Shown here in pieces: positions 46,351 to 55,619 of a stretch of DNA of 64,000 bases. Positions within the stretch are counted from its first letter, which is position 1; every line of letters starts with the position of its first letter. Under the pieces are notes generated by a model that was given only the letters and a program-made list of their open reading frames with translations, did not search any database and was not told where the DNA came from. Made by a program: the position numbers and the translations under genes. Source of the stretch: Enterobacteriaceae bacterium ESL0689 (lineage in GTDB: Bacteria > Pseudomonadota > Gammaproteobacteria > Enterobacterales > Enterobacteriaceae); the NCBI GenBank assembly GCA_029433525.1, contig JAQTIF010000001.1:1426001-1490000 (forward strand). The letters run 5' to 3'.

Positions 46351-47511
46351 TTACTTTTCCGTTGTGGTCGCAGGTTGCATATCACTGGCGTTTTTCTGGA
46401 CATACTGAGTCAGAACACGTAATTGCTCTTCCGTCAGAGAAGTTCGGGCGGCCATGCCTTTAACGACGCCGATCCACTGGTTAGCGTTAAAGCGATCCAG
46501 GGCGGTTAATCCGTGACAGCCCGTACAGTTATTGGCCATCAGATCAGAAGCGTAGTGCCAGATTTTTTGCTGATCATCAATCAGGGTTTTACCTGGTAAC
46601 CAGACCTGCAATGCCACCTGACGCCAGACCTGTTGTGTTTCTTTATCGGTCATCGTGCTGATGGTTTTAATATTTTTGCGGGCTTCTTCGCCTAACAGAA
46701 CACTCAGAATACGTTTGCCTTGCGCGGCATAGAGCGCTTCATTGATGCCTTCCTGCTGCCAGGCATCGACTTCTACCAGCGCCATATCGCCTTCACGCTT
46801 GATGACTTTCACTTCGGTAGACGGCATCAGATTGCCATCATTGTGATCGCTGATTTTATCCGTCAGCCAGAAAGGCTGAGTCTGAATCGTGTAGAGCGTG
46901 GTAGCGCTAGCCGGTGTATTGGCGGCGGCGCTGGCAAGCTGACTGGCACCGGCAGAGGCCAGACCACTCATATTAGGCAGGATGTGCGCCACGCCTTTAT
47001 GGCAATCGATACAGGTTTTGCCGTCTTTGATGGCTTCCGGGTGCTGATTACGTGCTGTCGGAGACTGAGCCAGAATATCCATTGCTTTGAAGTCATGGCA
47101 GGAGCGGCAGGTGGCTGAATCGCTCTTCTTCAGATCATCCCAGACGTTTTGTGCCATCTCCAGTTTATGTGCTTCGAATTTTTCCGGCGTATCAATCTTG
47201 CCGGTCATTTCACCCCAGACATCTTTTAAGGCACCAATTTTGGTTGCCAGATAGGAGACCGGTTGATGAGGAACGTGACAATCAGCACATTCGGCACGGA
47301 TGCCTTTGTCGTTCTGGAAATGGATGCTGCCCTGGTATTCGGCCAGTGGCTGTTGCATGGTGTGGCAGGAAACACAAAACTCGGTATCGCTGGTTTTGTG
47401 CATGACTGTTGCCGTTCCGGCTAATAATATGATCCCAATGACGATACCGATCAGTAGGGTCACAATTAATATTTTACGTCTGCTGAGACGTTTTGATGGA
47501 TAATTGCTCAT
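46351..47511 (-). CDS. torY: Pentahaem c-type cytochrome TorY (TorC/NapC-NirT family)
   Basis: TorY takes electrons from menaquinol and passes them to TorZ. The 386-residue protein has a short cytoplasmic start, one TM anchor (about 14-36) and five haem sites: CVSCH, CADCH, CRSCH and CIDCH in the NapC/NirT-like N-terminal half, and CTGCH in the C-terminal mono-haem domain. This fits TorC/TorY rather than the tetrahaem NapC. The final torY position directly upstream of torZ mirrors the E. coli torYZ operon. Haem attachment would need the Ccm proteins encoded next to it. It is longer than E. coli TorY (366) by an Ala/Ser-rich insert near 185-205. Confidence 0.88.
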   Translation of the reverse strand: MSNYPSKRLSRRKILIVTLLIGIVIGIILLAGTATVMHKTSDTEFCVSCHTMQQPLAEYQGSIHFQNDKGIRAECADCHVPHQPVSYLATKIGALKDVWGEMTGKIDTPEKFEAHKLEMAQNVWDDLKKSDSATCRSCHDFKAMDILAQSPTARNQHPEAIKDGKTCIDCHKGVAHILPNMSGLASAGASQLASAAANTPASATTLYTIQTQPFWLTDKISDHNDGNLMPSTEVKVIKREGDMALVEVDAWQQEGINEALYAAQGKRILSVLLGEEARKNIKTISTMTDKETQQVWRQVALQVWLPGKTLIDDQQKIWHYASDLMANNCTGCHGLTALDRFNANQWIGVVKGMAARTSLTEEQLRVLTQYVQKNASDMQPATTTEK

Positions 47512-47552
47512 TACAGCTTCAGTCCTTTCTTAATTATTAATAAAAGCAGGTC

Positions 47553-47773
47553 AAATAATCATCGTTATATAATTAAATTAATAGCGATAATAGATATCAT
47601 TATAACGCCATACCTTTCTAACGTATTGATAAAAAAACAGGGTGAAATAATCACCGATATATAAGTAAATTAATAAAGATAGTCGATATCATTATTATTT
47701 AAGATCTTTCTAACGTATTGATGAAATAATCACCGTTATATAAATATATTAATAACGGTAATTATCATTCTCC
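47553..47773. repeat. Imperfect tandem repeats upstream of torY
   Basis: Three AT-rich units begin with AAATAATCAYCG(T/A)TATATAA at 47553, 47645 and 47724. The first two end with CTTTCTAACGTATTGAT (about 47614-47630 and 47706-47722); the third is truncated. Each contains GATATCATTAT-like sequence. They fill the 267-base gap between ccmI and torY and so cover the likely torY promoter. They may be regulator sites or a decayed duplication. Confidence 0.75.
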
Positions 47774-47778
47774 CTTGC

Positions 47779-48639
47779 TCACCCCGCTGTTATCTGTTGT
47801 TCTGCCTGGCTAATACTACGCTCAATTAGCGGACGCCGATTATCATCAGCCGGTAAAAGACGCAGCATCATTTGCCAGGCGGCAATCGCTTGCTGATAGT
47901 TTTGTTGTCCGAAAGCGTGAAAGGATAACAAGCTCAGTACCTGAATATTAGTGTGGTCTTCTTTTAATAGTTCATTTAATAAGATACCGGCACGCAGATT
48001 ATCAGCAGGATGTGGGGAATGGCTTAATACTTCCGCGTAGCTTATCTTTACCTTGTTGTTTTCCGGCGCTAATTGATACGCTCTTTCAACCGCCTGAGAA
48101 GCCAGAGTAAAGTTGTTTAATGCCATACCGACACGCTCCAGTAACATCCAGCCAGAGAGATTATCCGGGTACTGGGCCAGGCGAGTGCGTAATCCGAGTG
48201 CCAGACGGGCTAGATCTTCCTGACTGAGTGATCGCGCATCGGCAGAGAGGGCACGTTGTATCAGCTGCGGGGTTTGTGTTGTGACTTGCAGCCATTCATC
48301 AACCTGTTTAATGCTCGTTGTTTTAAAAAACATACCAAAAGTGAGTAATGAGAGAATAATAACACCGGGGAGATAAATCCAGTCATTTCCTGGGGTTGAT
48401 TTGTTTTTTAATGTTACCGGGATATCTTCCAGCAGGTTACGCTGAAGATCGGTCACTAACATCGTCTGTTGCTGGCTGTCGCTGAGCGACGATTCCTGTT
48501 CCAGCTCCTGTAATCGCTGTTGATAAATCAGGTTATTTAGCTGATCACGGCTGATACTGTCCTGGCTTTGCCAGGGAATGAATAATAATGAAACACAAGC
48601 GATCAGTAACACCGCCATCATCAAAAAGGTCAATATCAT
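47779..48639 (-). CDS. ccmI: Cytochrome c maturation TPR protein CcmI (C-terminal half of E. coli CcmH)
   Basis: The 286-residue protein has an N-terminal TM helix, a short cytoplasmic coiled region (DQLNNLIYQQRLQELEQESS), a second TM helix near 88-105, and a periplasmic TPR domain (about 150-280) that holds apocytochrome c. In E. coli this module is fused to CcmH; here it is a separate gene, as in many other proteobacteria and like NrfG. It overlaps ccmH by four bases (ATGA), so translation is coupled. It is the last gene of the ccm operon. Confidence 0.88.
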   Translation of the reverse strand: MILTFLMMAVLLIACVSLLFIPWQSQDSISRDQLNNLIYQQRLQELEQESSLSDSQQQTMLVTDLQRNLLEDIPVTLKNKSTPGNDWIYLPGVIILSLLTFGMFFKTTSIKQVDEWLQVTTQTPQLIQRALSADARSLSQEDLARLALGLRTRLAQYPDNLSGWMLLERVGMALNNFTLASQAVERAYQLAPENNKVKISYAEVLSHSPHPADNLRAGILLNELLKEDHTNIQVLSLLSFHAFGQQNYQQAIAAWQMMLRLLPADDNRRPLIERSISQAEQQITAG

Positions 48640-49112
48640 TGTGGTGGCGTCCTCGTATTGTCCTGCAGTAGCTGTTTCAGGCGTTGTTGCTCTGCGGCAT
48701 TTAAATCGGATGACTGCTGATCCGTCGTTGGACGGCGACGAGTGATACGCCAGATAACCATGCCGCCGGAGAGAATAAAAAGTATCGGTGCCAGCCAGAG
48801 AATCAGCGTCGCAGCGGTCAGGGGAGGATCATAGGTAACAAAGTTACCGTAACGCGCCACCATGTAATCGATAATTTGCTGATGACTCTGACCTTGTTGC
48901 ATTAACTCGAAAACCTTTTGCCGCATATCGGCGGCAATCATCGAATTAGAGTCGGCGATACTGTTATTCTGGCATTTCGGGCAACGAAGTTGTTCGGTCA
49001 GGCTACGAAACTGCTGCTCCTGCGCTTCATCTTTAAATTGCCAGGTATCAATCACCGCGCTTACCTGGCCGCTAATAAAAATGATTAACAGAATCAGCCA
49101 CTGCTTTTTCAT
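48636..49112 (-). CDS. ccmH: Cytochrome c maturation thiol-reducing protein CcmH (N-terminal module)
   Basis: The 158-residue protein has a signal peptide (cleavage near VSA), the redox motif LRCPKCQN in a three-helix domain, and a C-terminal TM helix (about 104-125). CcmH keeps the CXXCH cysteines of apocytochrome reduced, working with CcmG. It ends soon after the TM helix with an acidic tail instead of continuing into a TPR domain as E. coli CcmH does. It overlaps both ccmG and ccmI by four bases. Confidence 0.9.
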   Translation of the reverse strand: MKKQWLILLIIFISGQVSAVIDTWQFKDEAQEQQFRSLTEQLRCPKCQNNSIADSNSMIAADMRQKVFELMQQGQSHQQIIDYMVARYGNFVTYDPPLTAATLILWLAPILFILSGGMVIWRITRRRPTTDQQSSDLNAAEQQRLKQLLQDNTRTPPQ

Positions 49113-49663
49113 TGTGCCTCCTGGCTATATTGGAGCCATAAAGGCTGTAGTTTTTGTTGCCAGCCCTGTCGGTTTATCGCACCCGTATAACGATAACGAA
49201 TAATGCCTTGCCCATCGATTAAAAAAGTTTCTGGTGCACCGTAAACGCCAAGATCCAGTCCCAGCATACCGTCGTGATCAAACAGACTCAGCGTATAAGG
49301 ATTACCGAGGGTTGCTAACCAGTGGCTGGCTTTCTGGCGATCATCTTTATAATTCATGCCGACAATCGTGATCCCTTGCGCTTTGAGGCTATTAAGATAT
49401 TGATGTTCAGCCCGACAGGTTGGGCACCAGGTTGCCCATACATTCAGTAGTAACGGTTTACCGCTGATTAATGCAGTACGATCATACACTTTACCCGCTG
49501 TTTCCAGCGATTCAAGACGAAAAACGGGCAGCGGTTTACCAATTAATGCTGATTCAAGGTCGGCAGGATTATCCCCGCTGCTATTACGTTGTAACTGCCA
49601 GAGTAATATGCCAGCCAGCACTAAGAAAAGGATTAAGGGAATAAATAAGATCTTGCGCTTCAT
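49109..49663 (-). CDS. ccmG: Thiol:disulfide interchange protein CcmG (DsbE)
   Basis: A membrane-anchored thioredoxin-like reductant for cytochrome c maturation. The 184-residue protein has an N-terminal TM helix (ILFIPLILFLVLAGILLW) and the active site WATWCPTC. GAPETFLIDGQGII contains the cis-proline-side region of this family. The start at 49663 (MKRKILF) shares one base with the ccmF stop (TAATG); an upstream extension would run through ccmF. It receives electrons from DsbD (not in this window) and passes them to CcmH. Confidence 0.95.
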   Translation of the reverse strand: MKRKILFIPLILFLVLAGILLWQLQRNSSGDNPADLESALIGKPLPVFRLESLETAGKVYDRTALISGKPLLLNVWATWCPTCRAEHQYLNSLKAQGITIVGMNYKDDRQKASHWLATLGNPYTLSLFDHDGMLGLDLGVYGAPETFLIDGQGIIRYRYTGAINRQGWQQKLQPLWLQYSQEAQ

Positions 49664-51612
49664 TACGCCCTCTTTAGCGACTTGCGCAGACGATAACGGG
49701 GATCGAGCATACAAAGCAGGCCACCAAACGCCATTAGCCCACCGCCGTACCAGATCCAGCGAACAAAGGGCTTGTAATAAAGACGTACCGCCCAGCTACC
49801 ATCTTTCAACTCCTCACCTAATGACGCATAGAGATCGCGTGTGATACCGCCATCAATTGCCGCTTCAGTCATGACCATCCGGCTGGCGTTATAAAAGCGT
49901 TTCTCGGCTTTGAGTGTCGCTTCCGGTCGCCCGTGACGCAGCACCTCGATGACGCCCGCGCCACCGCTATAGTTAGGGCCAGCGATGTCATGAACTTCTT
50001 TAAATATGAAACGATAAGCGTGAATATCGACGCTATCGCCAGGCTTCATGCGGACATCACGCTCAATACTGTAATTCTGGCTGAACGCAATACCGATCAC
50101 GGTGATGGCGACACCGACATGACCCGCGACCATACCCCAGTGGCTGCAACTGAGCTTACACACGCCCTGCCACAGAGTGTGACGATCGGTGGCGCGTTCG
50201 ACCACTTCGGCCATTGACAGGAAAAATATCCACAGCGCCATCACTATCCCGACAACGGTGAGAGCAACAATATGACCCTGCAGCAGCCACGGTAAGGCCA
50301 GGGAGAGGATCAGTGTGACCAGCAATGCGACGGCCAGACGTTTTGTCAGGCGTCGCGGATCATCACGTCGCCAGCGCAGCATTGGCCCGATACCGAGCAG
50401 GAGAGAAAAGGGCACCATCAACAGGCAAAACAGGGAGTTAAAGAAGGGGGCGCCGACAGAAATGCTGCCGAGGCCGAGCTGTTTATGGACTAATGGCAGA
50501 ATCGTACCGAGGAGCACCACCAGCATAGCGGCGACCAGCAGCAGATTGTTTGCCAGCAGCAGCGTTTCACGCGACCAGAACTCATGGCGCACTCTGGCAC
50601 GCACTTTGCCACCTTTGAGGGCATACAGCAGCAAAGAACCGCCGATGACCACCACCAGAAAGGCCAGAATAAACATACCGCGCGCCGGATCAGAGGCGAA
50701 GGCGTGAACCGAAACCAGCACCCCGGAACGCACCAGAAAGGTGCCCAGCAGACAGAGTGAAAACGCGGCAATCGCCAGCAGAATCGTCCACGATTTAAAA
50801 CTGCCACGCTTTTCGGTGACCGCCAGCGAGTGCAGCAATGCCGTTCCCACCAGCCACGGCATCAGGGAGGCATTCTCTACCGGGTCCCAGAACCACCAGC
50901 CCCCCCAACCCAGCACGTAATAGGCCCAGCCAGAACCCAGCACGATGCCGAGGGTGAGAAATAACCACGCTGCCTGGGTCCAGGGACGTGACCAGCGTGC
51001 CCAGGCGCTGTCCAGCCTGCCAGCCATTAAGGAGGCGATAGCAAATGCGAAAGCGACGGAAAAGCCGACATATCCCATGTACAGCAATGGAGGATGAAAG
51101 ATCAGGCCAATATCCTGCAGCATCGGATTAAGATCCGCGCCTTCAATTGGATAGTCCGGCAGGGTGCGCAGGAACGGATTAGAGGTCAACAGAATAAATA
51201 GCAGAAAACCGGTGTTAATCATCCCCATCACCGCCAGTACGCGCGCGACGGCCTCAAGAGGAATATGACGGCTCCATATGGCAACGGCAAAAGTCCAGCC
51301 GCTCATCAACAGCATCCATAACAGCAGTGATCCCTCATGGGAACCCCAGGTGGCCGCGACCCGATACCAGACCGGTAACTGGGTGTTGGAGTTATTGACG
51401 ACATAAGCAACGGTAAAGTCGTTGCTGATAAAGGCATATACCAGCAATAGAAAAGCACAGAGGATAGCTAAAAATAGCGCCCAGCTTAACGGACGCGCCA
51501 GCGCCATCATACGGTTATCCTGGCGACTGACTCCCCATAGCGGATAACCACTTAATAACGCGGCGATCCCCAGCGCCAGGCACAATAAAAAGTTGCCCCA
51601 TTCCGGCATCAT
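49663..51612 (-). CDS. ccmF: Haem lyase subunit CcmF
   Basis: CcmF receives haem from CcmE and attaches it to apocytochrome c. The 649-residue integral membrane protein has the tryptophan-rich signature [20 protein letters not shown] in a periplasmic loop and flanking conserved histidines ([25 protein letters not shown]). It has about 14-15 membrane helices. The size is that of E. coli CcmF (647). The start overlaps the ccmE stop by four bases. Confidence 0.96.
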   Translation of the reverse strand: MMPEWGNFLLCLALGIAALLSGYPLWGVSRQDNRMMALARPLSWALFLAILCAFLLLVYAFISNDFTVAYVVNNSNTQLPVWYRVAATWGSHEGSLLLWMLLMSGWTFAVAIWSRHIPLEAVARVLAVMGMINTGFLLFILLTSNPFLRTLPDYPIEGADLNPMLQDIGLIFHPPLLYMGYVGFSVAFAFAIASLMAGRLDSAWARWSRPWTQAAWLFLTLGIVLGSGWAYYVLGWGGWWFWDPVENASLMPWLVGTALLHSLAVTEKRGSFKSWTILLAIAAFSLCLLGTFLVRSGVLVSVHAFASDPARGMFILAFLVVVIGGSLLLYALKGGKVRARVRHEFWSRETLLLANNLLLVAAMLVVLLGTILPLVHKQLGLGSISVGAPFFNSLFCLLMVPFSLLLGIGPMLRWRRDDPRRLTKRLAVALLVTLILSLALPWLLQGHIVALTVVGIVMALWIFFLSMAEVVERATDRHTLWQGVCKLSCSHWGMVAGHVGVAITVIGIAFSQNYSIERDVRMKPGDSVDIHAYRFIFKEVHDIAGPNYSGGAGVIEVLRHGRPEATLKAEKRFYNASRMVMTEAAIDGGITRDLYASLGEELKDGSWAVRLYYKPFVRWIWYGGGLMAFGGLLCMLDPRYRLRKSLKRA

Positions 51613-52079
51613 GGATGTTGTCCCTCCATGCCCGCCGCGTGTTGTTCTTCCATCGCCGCTTTGACTTCCGGTGGCGTATAGTTTTCATCATGTTTAGCCA
51701 GCACTTCACGCACGGTAATGGTGGCAGGGGCGGTTAATTCCCCTTGCGCCACGACCCCCTGTCCTTCACGAAACAGGTCCGGCAGGATCCCTTCATAGCT
51801 GATATCGACAACGCCACAAGCATCATAGAGTTTAAATGTCACCTTTAATGAATGATCATCGCGTTGCACACTGCCTGGCATCACCATACCACCAATGCGC
51901 AAACGCTGGCCGACTTCGGGTTTCTGACCGCTTTCTTTTTTGCCGTAGATGACTTCACCGGGAGTATAGAACAGATCAATATTGGCGCGCAGCGCATAGA
52001 GCACCAGCAGTACCGTGAGTGTCAGGCCGGCCAGTACCGCCAGCGCTAACCATAACCGTGTTTTACGACGAGGATTCAT
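51609..52079 (-). CDS. ccmE: Haem chaperone CcmE
   Basis: CcmE binds haem covalently in the periplasm and hands it to CcmF. The 156-residue protein has one N-terminal TM helix and an OB-fold. The haem-binding His lies in [28 protein letters not shown] replaces the E. coli strand FTLYDAEGSVTVSYEG, so a cysteine is present at an unusual place. The gene overlaps ccmD and ccmF by four bases each. Confidence 0.95.
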   Translation of the reverse strand: MNPRRKTRLWLALAVLAGLTLTVLLVLYALRANIDLFYTPGEVIYGKKESGQKPEVGQRLRIGGMVMPGSVQRDDHSLKVTFKLYDACGVVDISYEGILPDLFREGQGVVAQGELTAPATITVREVLAKHDENYTPPEVKAAMEEQHAAGMEGQHP

Positions 52080-52300
52080 GCTGTCTCCTCTTTGACGGAT
52101 TGTTGACGGCGTGCGGCAGAAATGCGGCGTGCATTATCCTGCTGACGGCGAATCTCCCGTAACAGACGCTTTTGCTGTCGGCGGGTGTGGATCACCAGGG
52201 CAAGCAGGGGACACAGTGTAAAAATGACCGCCAGCCAGACATAGAAAGCGTAACCGCCCATCAGCCAGAACTCATGCCACGAAGAAAAAGCACTACTCAT
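52076..52300 (-). CDS. ccmD: Haem exporter accessory protein CcmD
   Basis: A 74-residue single-TM protein ([20 protein letters not shown]) with a highly basic cytoplasmic tail ([15 protein letters not shown]), typical of CcmD. It helps release haem-loaded CcmE from the CcmABC complex. It overlaps ccmC by eight bases and ccmE by four. Confidence 0.93.
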   Translation of the reverse strand: MSSAFSSWHEFWLMGGYAFYVWLAVIFTLCPLLALVIHTRRQQKRLLREIRRQQDNARRISAARRQQSVKEETA

Positions 52301-53033
52301 TGACGCCTCCCTGTCGGTTTGCCAGCGCGATGACCCACGGACGTCGCCGTTCCAGTAATAAAATTGCGTTACGTAAGCGCATACAGGTAAATGTCAAAAA
52401 TAATAAAAGAAAGGCGAAAATGGTGCAGCGTAATGGCATACGCATAGAGGGATCGATCGTTTTCTGAATATTGGTCGATCCCTGATGCAGGGTATTCCAC
52501 CATTCGACGGAAAAGTGGATGATCGGCAGATTGACGACACCCACCAGTACCAGGATCCCGGCGGCACGACCGGCAAGGCGACGGTCATCAAAGGCGTTAT
52601 AGAGGGCGATAGTCCCGATATAGAGGAACAGCAACACCAGTTCTGAGGTCAGCCGCGCATCCCAGACCCACCAGGTTCCCCACATTGGTTTGCCCCAGGT
52701 AGCCCCGGTGACCAGCGCAATAAAGGTATATATCGCACCCACCGGCGCCATCGCGGCGACGCTCAGATCTGCCATTTTCCACTGCCAGACCAGGCCGACA
52801 AATGCCGCGCAGGCCATTGAGGCGTAGATTCCCATTGACCAGATAGCCGCCGGAACATGTAAATACATGATGCGATAGCTCTGTCCTTGCTGATAGTCTG
52901 CCGGTGCGTAGACGAATCCCCAGACACAACCCACCACCAGCAGGGCAATACTCAGACCTGCCAGCCAGGGAAGGATAAGACCGCAGAACCGAAACAGGCG
53001 CTCGGGCTGGGCGAATTGATGTAATGCCTTCAT
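52293..53033 (-). CDS. ccmC: Haem exporter subunit CcmC
   Basis: CcmC presents haem to CcmE. The 246-residue protein has six membrane helices and the WWD motif WGTWWVWDARLTSELVL, with conserved flanking histidines (MYLHVPAAIWS; PIIHFSVEWWNTLHQG). The start at 53033 follows a 67-base gap after ccmB, the only sizeable gap in the operon. Confidence 0.95.
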   Translation of the reverse strand: MKALHQFAQPERLFRFCGLILPWLAGLSIALLVVGCVWGFVYAPADYQQGQSYRIMYLHVPAAIWSMGIYASMACAAFVGLVWQWKMADLSVAAMAPVGAIYTFIALVTGATWGKPMWGTWWVWDARLTSELVLLFLYIGTIALYNAFDDRRLAGRAAGILVLVGVVNLPIIHFSVEWWNTLHQGSTNIQKTIDPSMRMPLRCTIFAFLLLFLTFTCMRLRNAILLLERRRPWVIALANRQGGVNE

Positions 53034-53100
53034 AGTATTTGCTCAAATTACTAATAAAAATGGTGTTCCATTTGTGTCTTACGCCAGCTGAATCCGGCGG

Positions 53101-53772
53101 CTATTGTATGCTAATACGCAGTGCAGCAGCGGTGGCAAAAGGGCTCAGCGTCGCACTGCCGACCAGAAAAGCGCCGAGGATAGCCAGATAACCAGCGATC
53201 GGCAACTGCATTTGCGTCGCATCTACCGCGGCAGTGGCAAAGATTAATAGCGGAATTGTCAACGGCAGGACAAGAAGACTTAATAAAACGCCGCTACGAC
53301 CTAAACCGACGGTCAAACCGGTGCCAATGGCACCGATAAAACTTAAGGTCGGTGTCCCTAATAACAGTGTTAAGGCTAACGTCTGCCAGCTTTGCCAGGA
53401 GAGACCGAATAACAGTGCGACCAGCGGCGACAATAAGAGCAGCGGGAGGCCAGTGACCACCCAGTGCGCAGCGATTTTTGCCATAACGATGATGGAAAGT
53501 GGTGTTGACATCAACATCATCTGTTCCAGCGAGCCATCCAGATAATCATCACGAAAAAGCCTGTCCATGCCTAATAACGCGGCCAGCAGTGCCGCAACCC
53601 AGACAATCCCTGGTGCAATCTGTGTCAATACGCGAGGTTCCGGGCCGATACCAAGCGGAAAGAGAGTGATGACGATCACAAAGAACCACAGAGGATTAAA
53701 AATTTCCGCATTATTACGAAATGCGAGATGTAAATCACGCCAGAAAACGCGCCAGAAAATAGGTTTTATCAT
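53101..53772 (-). CDS. ccmB: Haem exporter subunit CcmB
   Basis: The membrane permease partner of CcmA. The 223-residue protein has six hydrophobic segments, starts FWRVFWRDLHLAFRNNAEIF and contains RLFRDDYLDGSLEQMML, the conserved cytoplasmic loop. It overlaps ccmA by four bases (ATGA). Confidence 0.94.
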   Translation of the reverse strand: MIKPIFWRVFWRDLHLAFRNNAEIFNPLWFFVIVITLFPLGIGPEPRVLTQIAPGIVWVAALLAALLGMDRLFRDDYLDGSLEQMMLMSTPLSIIVMAKIAAHWVVTGLPLLLLSPLVALLFGLSWQSWQTLALTLLLGTPTLSFIGAIGTGLTVGLGRSGVLLSLLVLPLTIPLLIFATAAVDATQMQLPIAGYLAILGAFLVGSATLSPFATAAALRISIQ

Positions 53773-54392
53773 GATGGCATTATTTCGTGAGTACTGAGTC
53801 GCAGTGTGCGTAAAGGGACACTGAGCGGGCGTAAGGGTTGATGCGTAGTGATAATCACCGCTCCGCCTTGCCGGACATGTTGTTCCACTCGTGTAGTAAT
53901 GGTCTCGATACCTTGTTGATCAAGTGCAGTTAATGGTTCATCAAGGATCCAGAATGGAGCATCGGTTAACCACAGCCTGGCCAGTGCCACCCGACGTTGT
54001 TGCCCGGCGGAAAGCAAGGCGACGGGAACGTCTTCATAGCCTACCATCCCGACCTGTGCCAGCGCTTGCCAGCGTTGCTGTCGCGAATGACGGGGATGAT
54101 AAAAACACAGATTTTCATCGGCGGTCATGGTGCCTTTAATGCCAGTACGGTGGCCGAGCCAGTGCAGATGGCTATACCAGGCTTGCCGCTGGTGGAACAG
54201 CGGCTCCCCTTGCCATAATATCTGCCCCTGATCAGGCCGCGCTATTCCTGCCAGCAAGCGTAATAGCGACGTTTTTCCGGCACCATTGTGTCCGGCAATT
54301 TGTAAGACTTCACCGTGCTGTAAAGTAAAAGAAACCTCACTAAACAACACGTTATCATCTCGCTCACAGGTAATATTGATAATTTCCAGCAT
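53769..54392 (-). CDS. ccmA: Haem exporter ATP-binding protein CcmA
   Basis: The ABC ATPase of the CcmABCD complex; ATP hydrolysis releases holo-CcmE. The 207-residue protein has Walker A GHNGAGKTS, the signature LSAGQQRRVALARL, Walker B FWILDEP and the switch His in VIITTHQP. It is the first gene of the nine-gene ccm operon; the promoter should lie in 54393-54640. In E. coli ccm follows napFDAGHBC; no nap gene precedes it here. Confidence 0.95.
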   Translation of the reverse strand: MLEIINITCERDDNVLFSEVSFTLQHGEVLQIAGHNGAGKTSLLRLLAGIARPDQGQILWQGEPLFHQRQAWYSHLHWLGHRTGIKGTMTADENLCFYHPRHSRQQRWQALAQVGMVGYEDVPVALLSAGQQRRVALARLWLTDAPFWILDEPLTALDQQGIETITTRVEQHVRQGGAVIITTHQPLRPLSVPLRTLRLSTHEIMPS

Positions 54393-54648
54393 TAAAATTT
54401 TCTAAATATGGCAAAAGACGTTATAAATACAATGAAAAACATGCAGGACATTTTAAATGTATAAAATCAAATTAATAGGATTTAGATGAGCTATTTATAA
54501 AATATTTTGTCTGCAGTTGTTGATTTTGTAGCAAATTGACATGTTCTATTCCCGAATGACGGACTCCGACAGGGGCAGCCGCTTGTTCTGTCGGGGGCCG
54601 TCTTCACGATTCTTCTGCCAGTACTGGTGATGGCGCGTTATCTCTCAG
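54393..54648. other. ccmA upstream region up to the IS remnant
   Basis: About 250 bases: an AT-rich section that probably holds the ccm promoter (54393-54540), then a GC-richer section with a CGACAG/CTGTCG inverted repeat (about 54569-54595). No gene and no nap remnant is recognised. Confidence 0.45.
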
Positions 54649-55221
54649 TGTCAGGATAATTGTCACCCCCGCTGAAAAATTAGTCTGAGGGCATGGAGTG
54701 ACAAATGAAACGTATTTCCCCTGAACGAAAATCGGCCATACTGGTTAAATTATTGCCTCCTTACAACATGTCGGTTTCCACCGTTGCACAAATGGAAGGA
54801 ATAGCCGAAGCTACCCTCTATAACTGGCGTAATCAGGCTAAACAGGAGGGGAAACCCGTGCCCGGCGCAGGGTTGCCTGCCGTGAAGTGAACCTGAGCCT
54901 TCGCACCTGGCAGCGCTGGCAAAAGCATCATGAAGATGGCCGTCTGACAGTCGTCAGGCCGGTGTCGGTTAACCGTCTGAGTCCTGAGAAAGAGCACCGT
55001 CACAGCGGGATATGTTATGTCACGCCCGCAGAACGGCATCGTGGTGAAGACAGGGCCCTGCTGAAACAGCGTGATGAACTGTATCGTCAGGCACAGAAAG
55101 CGCATCCGGAGCGCGGGTCAGGGAAGACAAGAAACTGGCAGCCGGAAGGCCCGGTGACATTAAATCCGGAACAGGAAAAACAGGCAGTTTAAATTAAACA
55201 GGGGTGACAACTGTCTTGACA
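54649..55221 (+). mobile_element. Internally deleted IS3-type element retaining both ends (573 bp)
   Basis: Inverted ends TGTCAGGATAATTGTCACCC and the complement of GGGGTGACAACTGTCTTGACA define the element, with terminal TG...CA as in the IS3 family. Between them are only the start of OrfA and two pieces of OrfB. Because both ends survive, it could in principle be mobilised by an intact copy elsewhere. The outer flank CTCAG is shared by the left ends of other copies, so the true tip may lie a few bases further out. Confidence 0.78.
54705..55192 (+). pseudogene. IS3-type OrfA/OrfB remnants joined by deletions
   Basis: OrfA begins MKRISPERKSAILVKLLPPY and includes the HTH YNWRNQAKQEGKPVPGA, then breaks off. 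OrfB resumes as CREVNLSLRTWQRWQ. A second deletion joins it to its own C-terminus (HRHSGICYVTPAERHRGED; GKTRNWQPEGPVTLNP) ending at 55192. The catalytic DDE core is gone. Confidence 0.8.
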
Positions 55222-55445
55222 CTTACCGCTGTGGTAAGAGCAACAGTTTATGTAATGAAAAATATAATCTGTATTCTGTATTTGAGATTTAGCCCTGTAT
55301 CGCTGATTTGACGGCATACAGATAAAATATAATCGTTGTCATCCGTTCGGAGTGACAGCAACAGTCTGTTTTGTAATAGTTCCAGTTCTGCAGGTCTTTC
55401 ACTGTATCTCTTTATCATTGCTGTTCCCTGGGTAATACAGATTAA
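55222..55445. other. Spacer between the IS remnant and repeat copy C
   Basis: With repeat copy C this makes a stretch of nearly 400 bases without a gene. No coding or structural element was recognised in the 224 bases before the repeat. Confidence 0.45.
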
Positions 55446-55589
55446 GAGCCTATCCCATTAGGCTATTTTACTTGCCATTTTGTCCCTGGGCAGTGCTCGA
55501 AATCCTCACATACTCCGTGTACGCTGCGGTTTCTGCGCGCTGTCCGTGTCCAAACTGGCTGCGCCAATAACGCCTGGTTGGATAGGCTC
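55446..55589 (+). repeat. Interspersed repeat with inverted ends, copy C
   Basis: Begins GAGCCTATCCCA and ends TTGGATAGGCTC. It is very similar to copy A (18214-18360), differing by a small deletion in CTCCGTCGTGTACG and scattered substitutions. It ends just before the antitoxin terminator. Confidence 0.88.
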
Positions 55590-55594
55590 TAAAC

Positions 55595-55619
55595 AAAAAA
55601 GCCCCAGCTAAGGGGCTTA
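55595..55619 (-). terminator. Rho-independent terminator of the toxin-antitoxin operon
   Basis: On the minus strand AGCCCC and GGGGCT form a stem around TTAGCT, followed by six T. It overlaps the antitoxin stop codon. Confidence 0.85.

Noticed and set aside
47712-47735. FNR-like site in the torY upstream repeats (TTGATGAAATAATCA)
   Set aside because: The half-sites are six bases apart instead of four, so it does not fit the FNR consensus TTGAT-N4-ATCAA.
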